Assembly: GCA_947499175.1 (NCBI GenBank)
Contig: CANMNU010000042.1
Span: forward strand, 1-10,441
DNA length: 10,441 nucleotides
Source: Alphaproteobacteria bacterium
GTDB taxonomy: Bacteria > Pseudomonadota > Alphaproteobacteria > Paracaedibacterales > CAITNM01
Reading direction: 5' to 3'
The translations under genes and the position numbers were made by a program. Positions 6,306 to 10,441 of the stretch are shown piece by piece. The notes below the pieces were generated by a model. That model made no database searches, had not been told where the DNA came from, and saw only the letters and a list, made by a program, of their open reading frames with translations. Each line of letters starts with the position of its first letter. Position 1 is the stretch's first letter.

Positions 6306-6686
6306 ATGAACGCGCCTATAGCCCCAAGACCTTTATCACCACATTTGCAAATTTATGCGCCTCAGCTAACTTCAGTCATGTCAATTTTACACAGATTTAC
6401 AGGCATAGGGTTTATAGCTGCCTTATGTTTAACTTGTTTGTGGCTTTATACTTTGGGCCAGGGTGAAGTAAGCTACACGAATTTTTGCAAATGGCTTGGT
6501 CATCCGGTAATGAAGATATTATTTTATGCGCTTTTAGCCAGCGTCTATTACCACATGTTAAATGGTATGCGTTATTTAATGTGGTCAATTGGTATAGGGT
6601 ATGAATTAAGCAGTGTTTATAAAAGTGGTTGGTTAGTGACATTTTTGGTGTTTATATTGACTATTTTAACGGTATATTTAATATGA
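6306..6686 (+). CDS. sdhC: Succinate dehydrogenase, cytochrome b556 subunit
   Basis: SdhC and SdhD anchor complex II in the inner membrane and bind heme b and ubiquinone. The 126-residue protein starts with the alphaproteobacterial/mitochondrial signature RPLSPHLQIY (8-17) and SILHRFTG (26-33), whose S26 and R30 correspond to the quinone-site Ser and Arg. Membrane helices lie at about 27-50, 67-88 and 107-125. The heme region HMLNGMRYLMWS (83-94) keeps the first His (H83, the usual heme ligand). It has Tyr90 and Ser94 where the family has RH and WD, that is, in place of the second His and the conserved Asp. The stop overlaps the sdhD start by four bases. The gene is first in sdhCDAB and is preceded by promoter-like elements. 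Confidence 0.93.
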   Translation: MNAPIAPRPLSPHLQIYAPQLTSVMSILHRFTGIGFIAALCLTCLWLYTLGQGEVSYTNFCKWLGHPVMKILFYALLASVYYHMLNGMRYLMWSIGIGYELSSVYKSGWLVTFLVFILTILTVYLI

Positions 6687-7018
6687 AGTCATTTACTAAA
6701 AACTACATTTGGCAACGAATAACAGCAATTATTTTGCTATTTTTGGTACCATGGTTTTTATGGAACTTATTTCAAATTAAAGACCTTAGTCACACAGAAA
6801 TAGCGCAAAAATTCAATAATCTACCACGTATATCTTTAATATTTTTAATGATAGTAAGTGGTTTTTATCATGGCTATTTAGGAATTAACACTATCTGTTT
6901 GGATTATATAGCTAATGCAAAAATACGCTGTATTATAATGTTTTTAACAAATGTCTTATTTACAAGCTTAAGTGTATTAGCTGCATTTAGTTTGCTTAAG
7001 TTAGGACAATTAGTATGA
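6683..7018 (+). CDS. sdhD: Succinate dehydrogenase, hydrophobic membrane anchor subunit
   Basis: This is the second membrane anchor of complex II, completing the heme b and quinone sites with SdhC. I chose the ATG at 6683, which overlaps the sdhC stop as ATGA; an in-frame TTG at 6629 would extend 54 bases into sdhC and is unlikely. The 111-residue protein has WQRITA (10-15) near the first helix, typical of SdhD. Helices lie at about 14-30, 50-72 and 84-106. The motif HGYLGINTICLDY (63-75) contains the heme ligand His63 and the quinone-site Asp74-Tyr75, equivalent to H71, D82 and Y83 of E. coli. It overlaps sdhA by four bases, so translation is probably coupled along the operon. Confidence 0.93.
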   Translation: MKSFTKNYIWQRITAIILLFLVPWFLWNLFQIKDLSHTEIAQKFNNLPRISLIFLMIVSGFYHGYLGINTICLDYIANAKIRCIIMFLTNVLFTSLSVLAAFSLLKLGQLV

Positions 7019-8790
7019 CATATCAAATTATTGACCATGAATATGATGTTATTGTGGTTGGTGCAGGGGGCGCAGGCCTTAGGGCAAGCCTTGGCATGAG
7101 TGAAGCCGGCTTAAAAACAGCCTGCATTACCAAGGTTTTTCCAACACGCAGCCACACTGTAGCAGCCCAAGGTGGCATTTCTGCTGCACTAAATAATACA
7201 GGCGATGCCGATGATTGGCGCTACCATTTTTACGATACGGTAAAAGGCTCTGATTGGTTAGGTGATCAAGACGCTATCGAATACATGTGCAAAAATGCAA
7301 TCGATGCTGTCGTAGAACTTGAACACATGGGGGTACCTTTTTCCAGAGATGAAAATGGTAATATCTACCAAAGGCAATTCGGTGGACACACAATTGACCA
7401 TGGCAAAAGCATGGCTAAACGTGCTTGTGCCGCGGCTGACCGTACCGGACACGCAATTTTGCACACTCTCTACCAACAGTGCTTGCGCTATAACACTGAA
7501 TTTTTTATTGAATATTTCACCCTTGATTTAATTATGGACGAAAATGGAATTTGTCGTGGCGTAATTGCTTGGTGCCTTGATGATGGCACAATACACAGAT
7601 TTCGCTCCCACATAGTAGTACTAGCAACGGGTGGTCACGGAAGAACATTTTTTACATGCACAGGCGCGCATACTTGCACAGGTGATGGTAATGCAATGGT
7701 TCTTCGTGCAGGACTACCCCTTGCTGATATGGAATTTATTCAATTTCACCCAACAGGCATTTATGGCGCCGGCTGCTTAATTTCAGAAGCAGTACGCGGC
7801 GAAGGCGGCTATTTAACCAATAGTTTAGGTGAACGTTTTATGGAAAAATATGCACCAAATGCTAAGGATCTAGCTTCGCGTGATGTTGTAAGCCGAGCTA
7901 TTGCTATTGAAATTAAAGAAGGTCGAGGCTGCGGCCCCAATAAAGACCAAGCTTATTTACATTTAGAACACCTAGACCCAAAAATAATTGCTGAACGATT
8001 ACCAGGTATTTCAGAAACTGCACGTGTGTTTGCAGGCGTTGATACCAGCAAAGAACCTATTCCTGTGCAACCAACCGTACATTACAACATGGGCGGCATT
8101 CCCACCAATTATCATGGCGAAGTTACTAAAAATTCAAATGAAACTGTAGTACCTGGACTTATGGCAGTTGGTGAAGCTGCATGCGTTTCTGTACATGGGG
8201 CAAACCGTTTGGGCACTAATTCATTGCTAGATTTGGTAGTTTTTGGAAAAGCTGCAGCTTTACGTGCTAAAGAAGTTGTAGTTCCTGGAACCGCTCATCC
8301 TCAGATTGATGAAACAATAACCCAAGAAATTATGGACAGGTTTCATAAAACACGCTTTGCAAATGGCAAATTAACTACAGGAAAAATTCGCAACCAAATG
8401 CAACATATAATGCAGAATCACTGTGGTGTATTTAGAACTCAAAAAATTATGGACTTAGGCAAAGAAAAATTAAACGAATGCGCCCAAACTTTAAACGACT
8501 TACAAGTAAATGATCATTCATTAATTTGGAATACAGATTTAGTCGAAGCGCTTGAACTACAAAATTTAATGCTACAAGCCATAGTTACCATTAATTCTGC
8601 AGCGTACCGCACCGAAAGCCGTGGAGGGCATGCCCGTGATGACTTTCCAGAACGCGATGACCAAAACTGGCTAGCCCACACACTTGCATGGTACAATGGC
8701 ACTTCAGTAAGTTTTGATAAACGCCCCGTACATATGTATACCCTAACTAATGAAGTTGAATTAGTTCCACTTCAAAAAAGAACTTACTAA
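7015..8790 (+). CDS. sdhA: Succinate dehydrogenase flavoprotein subunit
   Basis: SdhA oxidises succinate to fumarate with covalently bound FAD, linking the TCA cycle to the quinone pool. The 591-residue length is normal. The dinucleotide fold VVGAGGAG (14-21) is followed by RSHTVAAQGG (45-54), in which His47 is the FAD attachment residue. FIQFHPTG (241-248, H245), LASRDVVSRA (286-295, catalytic Arg289), HYNMGG (356-361) and NRLGTNSLLDLVVFG (397-411) are all intact. No frameshift or missing active-site residue is seen. Its ATG overlaps the sdhD stop. sdhB follows after 17 bases. Confidence 0.98.
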   Translation: MTYQIIDHEYDVIVVGAGGAGLRASLGMSEAGLKTACITKVFPTRSHTVAAQGGISAALNNTGDADDWRYHFYDTVKGSDWLGDQDAIEYMCKNAIDAVVELEHMGVPFSRDENGNIYQRQFGGHTIDHGKSMAKRACAAADRTGHAILHTLYQQCLRYNTEFFIEYFTLDLIMDENGICRGVIAWCLDDGTIHRFRSHIVVLATGGHGRTFFTCTGAHTCTGDGNAMVLRAGLPLADMEFIQFHPTGIYGAGCLISEAVRGEGGYLTNSLGERFMEKYAPNAKDLASRDVVSRAIAIEIKEGRGCGPNKDQAYLHLEHLDPKIIAERLPGISETARVFAGVDTSKEPIPVQPTVHYNMGGIPTNYHGEVTKNSNETVVPGLMAVGEAACVSVHGANRLGTNSLLDLVVFGKAAALRAKEVVVPGTAHPQIDETITQEIMDRFHKTRFANGKLTTGKIRNQMQHIMQNHCGVFRTQKIMDLGKEKLNECAQTLNDLQVNDHSLIWNTDLVEALELQNLMLQAIVTINSAAYRTESRGGHARDDFPERDDQNWLAHTLAWYNGTSVSFDKRPVHMYTLTNEVELVPLQKRTY

Positions 8791-8807
8791 CTTAGGAAAA
8801 ATAAATT

Positions 8808-9572
8808 ATGGTGCAGTTTAGGTTACCCAAACATTCACAAATTCAAAAAGGTAAGGTTTTTAAAGCAACCAGCAATTCATCGACCTTACGCACCTTTCAT
8901 ATTTACCGCTGGAATCCGGAAGATGGTCAAAATCCCCGTATGGATGAATTTACCATTGATATCAAAGATTCTGGCCCCATGGTGTTAGATGCCTTGCTAT
9001 ATATCAAGAATAACATTGATAGCACTTTGACATTTCGTCGCTCTTGCCGTGAAGGTGTTTGTGGTAGTTGCGCCATGAATGTTGATGGCACCAATTCATT
9101 AGCATGTGTAAAACATATTGACGAAATTAAGGGAACCATAAAAATTTTTCCATTACCCCACATGGAGGTTATGAAAGACTTAGTACCCGATTTACGTACA
9201 GCCTTTAAACAATTCGCTTCAATAAAGCCATGGGTTGAAAATAGTGAAAAACCCAAACGTGAACGTAAACAAAGCATAGAAGACAGGGCAAAATTAGACG
9301 GACTTTGGGAATGCGTGTTGTGTTTTAGTTGTACAACAGGTTGCCCAAGCTATTGGTGGAATAGCGAAAAATACTTAGGGCCAGCTACACTTTTACAGGC
9401 CTATCGATTCATTGCAGACTCTCGTGACACACAAACAAAGCAAAGACTAAGTGAGCTAGATGACCCGTTTAGCTTATATCGCTGCCATAGCATTATGAAT
9501 TGCACCAACACCTGCCCTAAGGGCTTGAACCCAGCAAAAGCCATTGGTACAATCAAGAAAATGATGGTCTAG
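8808..9572 (+). CDS. sdhB: Succinate dehydrogenase iron-sulfur subunit
   Basis: SdhB carries the three iron-sulfur clusters that pass electrons from FAD in SdhA to ubiquinone. The 254-residue protein has the [2Fe-2S] ligands C80, C85, C88 and C100 in SCREGVCGSC and the following Cys. The [4Fe-4S] ligands are C169, C172, C175 and C236. The [3Fe-4S] ligands are C179, C226 and C232, with the usual spacing. SYWWN (181-185) after the fourth Cys is typical. AGGA at 8794-8797 serves as ribosome-binding site ten bases before the ATG. It is the last gene of sdhCDAB; no strong intrinsic terminator follows directly, and a palindromic repeat begins 18 bases after the stop. Confidence 0.97.
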   Translation: MVQFRLPKHSQIQKGKVFKATSNSSTLRTFHIYRWNPEDGQNPRMDEFTIDIKDSGPMVLDALLYIKNNIDSTLTFRRSCREGVCGSCAMNVDGTNSLACVKHIDEIKGTIKIFPLPHMEVMKDLVPDLRTAFKQFASIKPWVENSEKPKRERKQSIEDRAKLDGLWECVLCFSCTTGCPSYWWNSEKYLGPATLLQAYRFIADSRDTQTKQRLSELDDPFSLYRCHSIMNCTNTCPKGLNPAKAIGTIKKMMV

Positions 9573-9589
9573 TACTAATTTTCGAAAAT

Positions 9590-9712
9590 ATACCCGAAAT
9601 ATTTCAAGAATTGGGCAGGAGAACAAAAGTCGAGGAGCGCAGTGTACCATTTGTACATGAGCACCGCAGATCTTGCAGTGCGACGCACCCAAAACTTGAA
9701 AAATGAGGGTAT
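9590..9712. repeat. Imperfect inverted-repeat element, about 123 bases
   Basis: The left arm (9590-9616) begins ATACCC and contains TTTCAAG then TTGGGC. The reverse complement of the right arm (9685-9712) begins ATACCC and contains TTTCAAG then TTGGGTGC, in register. Inside is a small stem TGTAC/GTACA (9643-9657) and two GCAGTG strings. Open frames cross it on both strands without gene-like features. It looks like a miniature mobile or palindromic repeat; other copies would have to be sought in the genome. Confidence 0.55.
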
Positions 9713-9964
9713 ACCATTAAGAAAAATAACGGTAATTATGTCATCCACCAGGACAAGCCAGGTGCAAGCTCAGCCGGACTTTAGTCCGAATGTGGAGAAC
9801 CATTTTTACAACAGCCACAAAATACATGCAATTTTATTGCTCAGTTTTAACGATTTTTTAACCGGTTTTGCAGCAAACTAAAACCCAACCCTTCTTACAA
9901 TTCGGGGGGGACTATAACTTCTTTATGGTATAGCTTACTAATTATAAATTGAGTACGTTGCGGC

Positions 9965-10001
9965 TTGGATTGCCGCGCAAGCAAAGCTTGCTCGCAAAGA
10001 C
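9965..10001 (+). repeat. Palindromic intergenic repeat, unit 1
   Basis: The unit runs from TTGGATTGCC to CTCGCAAAGAC, with a perfect central hairpin GCAAGC-AAA-GCTTGC (9977-9991) and imperfect outer pairing (TTG with CAA). It resembles the widespread class of intergenic repeats built on GGATTGC...GCAATGAC ends that are common in Rickettsia and relatives. That family assignment is from memory. Confidence 0.6.
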
Positions 10002-10010
10002 TCAGAAAAC

Positions 10011-10046
10011 CGTCATCACGAGACCCGTAGGGGCGTGGTGATCCAG
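10011..10046 (-). repeat. Palindromic intergenic repeat, unit 2, inverted
   Basis: On the plus strand this runs from CGTCATCACGAG to GTGGTGATCCAG, with pairing ATCAC/GTGAT and ACCC/GGGG around the central GTA. Its reverse complement (CTGGATCACCACGC... ...TCTCGTGATGAC) lines up with unit 1. The two units are therefore related sequences in opposite orientation, nine bases apart. Confidence 0.6.
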
Positions 10047-10174
10047 TGTAAAATCTTATCATTTTATTGATGGTAAGGTATATTCAAAAATCAACAACAT
10101 ATTATGGAAAATAAATGAATGCGTTATAAAATATTAAAATTAACTAAATATTAACGCTTTTTGGTTTATCCTAT

Positions 10175-10202
10175 ACCCAACCCAGAATTGGGGTGGGTTT
10201 TT
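10175..10202 (+). terminator. Rho-independent terminator with no obvious gene upstream
   Basis: ACCCAACCC (10175-10183) pairs with GGGGTGGGT (10190-10198) around the loop AGAATT, nine positions with one A-G mismatch, followed directly by a run of five T. It has the form of an intrinsic terminator on the plus strand, yet the nearest upstream plus-strand gene, sdhB, ends about 600 bases earlier. It may end an unrecognised RNA, or be one end of a repeat, since a diverged inverted copy lies at 10300-10318. Confidence 0.55.
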
Positions 10203-10229
10203 GACAACTGACCACATGCACGCTCACCA

Positions 10230-10265
10230 CCAGCTCGTTCCCTAGCTGGCCTGCGTTACAGGGAA
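10230..10265 (+). other. Possible H-type pseudoknot
   Basis: Stem 1 pairs CCAGCT (10230-10235) with AGCTGG (10244-10249). Its loop contains TTCCCT (10238-10243), which is perfectly complementary to AGGGAA (10260-10265). The connecting loops would be 2, 0 and 10 bases, a geometry an H-type pseudoknot can adopt. It follows the orphan terminator directly. The function is unknown; two six-base complementarities can also arise by chance. Confidence 0.3.
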
Positions 10266-10379
10266 AAGTACAATCAACTTAGATCTGGTGCGCTATAAAC
10301 CCTAATTCTGGATTAGATTGTTGAATTTAATGGCAGGTTTGTTTGATTTCAAGGCATAAGCAATAAGTGTTGAAAAGAT

Positions 10380-10441
10380 ATGGATAAAGCCATTAATAAA
10401 CGATCTATGTCGAGTATGAACAATCTGAAAATCTGTTTTTA
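10380..10441 (+). CDS. Possible start of a gene cut by the right edge
   Basis: An ATG at 10380 opens a frame that is still open at the window end, giving MDKAINKRSMSSMNNLKICF for the first 20 residues. A basic start followed by more hydrophobic residues could be the N-terminus of a membrane or exported protein. The upstream GAAAAG is at best a weak ribosome-binding site. Only about 20 codons are visible, and further in-frame ATGs at 10407 and 10416 could be the true start. Confidence 0.35.
   Translation, partial: MDKAINKRSMSSMNNLKICF

Larger units (their letters stand above)
9573..10379. other. Long intergenic region rich in palindromic repeats
   Basis: I find no credible protein gene in these roughly 800 bases. 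They hold an inverted-repeat element (9590-9712), a small CGGACT/AGTCCG hairpin (9775-9788), a seven-G run (9904-9910) after an ACCCAACCC string, two related palindromes in opposite orientation (9965-10046), an AT-rich stretch, an orphan terminator (10175-10202) and a possible pseudoknot (10230-10265). The density of structured repeats suggests accumulated small non-autonomous elements. An unrecognised small RNA ending at the terminator cannot be excluded. Confidence 0.7.

Noticed and set aside
6629..6631. TTG start for sdhD, extending it 54 bases into sdhC
   Set aside because: The ATG at 6683 overlaps the sdhC stop as ATGA, the same junction as sdhD-sdhA, and gives the expected N-terminus.
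9474..9692. 72-codon minus-strand frame spanning the end of sdhB and the inverted-repeat element
   Set aside because: It overlaps the confident sdhB coding sequence on the opposite strand and takes its remaining length from the repeat.
9642..9881. 79-codon plus-strand frame beginning inside the inverted-repeat element
   Set aside because: It starts at a GTG within the repeat, has no ribosome-binding site and has no recognisable domain. The repeat explains the open frame better.
9883..9910. ACCCAACCC followed by a seven-G run, resembling the terminator at 10175
   Set aside because: The stem is poorly matched, the loop is long and no T-run follows.
1..10441. tRNA, rRNA or CRISPR array
   Set aside because: No cloverleaf-like segment with a TTCGAATC-type arm, no rRNA-like stretch and no regularly spaced repeats were seen.

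Overview
The window reads as chromosomal DNA of an AT-rich alphaproteobacterium. The cytochrome b, cytochrome c1, SdhC and Rieske sequences are of the alphaproteobacterial/mitochondrial type. The AT bias, scattered respiratory operons and palindromic intergenic repeats recall host-associated lineages such as Rickettsiales or Holosporales. That placement is an inference; no marker gene fixes the taxon.

Layout. 1-1389 holds the 3' part of an asparagine synthetase (asnB family), cut by the left edge. 1467-3931 is a tight petABC operon for the cytochrome bc1 complex (complex III). 3991-4907, on the minus strand and convergent with petC, is nuoA-nuoB, two complex I subunits without nuoC or the rest of the operon. 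5179-6129 is a lone gene for a predicted exported protein. Its motifs match the spore-coat transglutaminase Tgl of Bacillus, including the catalytic Cys and both candidate catalytic Glu residues. 6306-9572 is sdhCDAB, succinate dehydrogenase (complex II). 9573-10379 is about 800 bases with no credible gene, holding palindromic repeats, an orphan terminator and a possible pseudoknot. A gene may start at 10380 and run off the right edge.

How the parts work together. Complexes I and II feed electrons to ubiquinone and complex III passes them to cytochrome c, so most of the window is respiratory-chain core. The odd piece is the Tgl-like gene. It sits between nuoA and sdhC, is flanked by a roughly 32-base imperfect direct repeat, has its own promoter-like sequence and carries a seven-G tract. 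The simplest reading is that a once-compact divergent nuoA/sdhC spacer was split by an inserted segment carrying this gene. It is the best candidate here for an undescribed function: a secreted protein-crosslinking or deamidating enzyme in a bacterium with no sign of sporulation.
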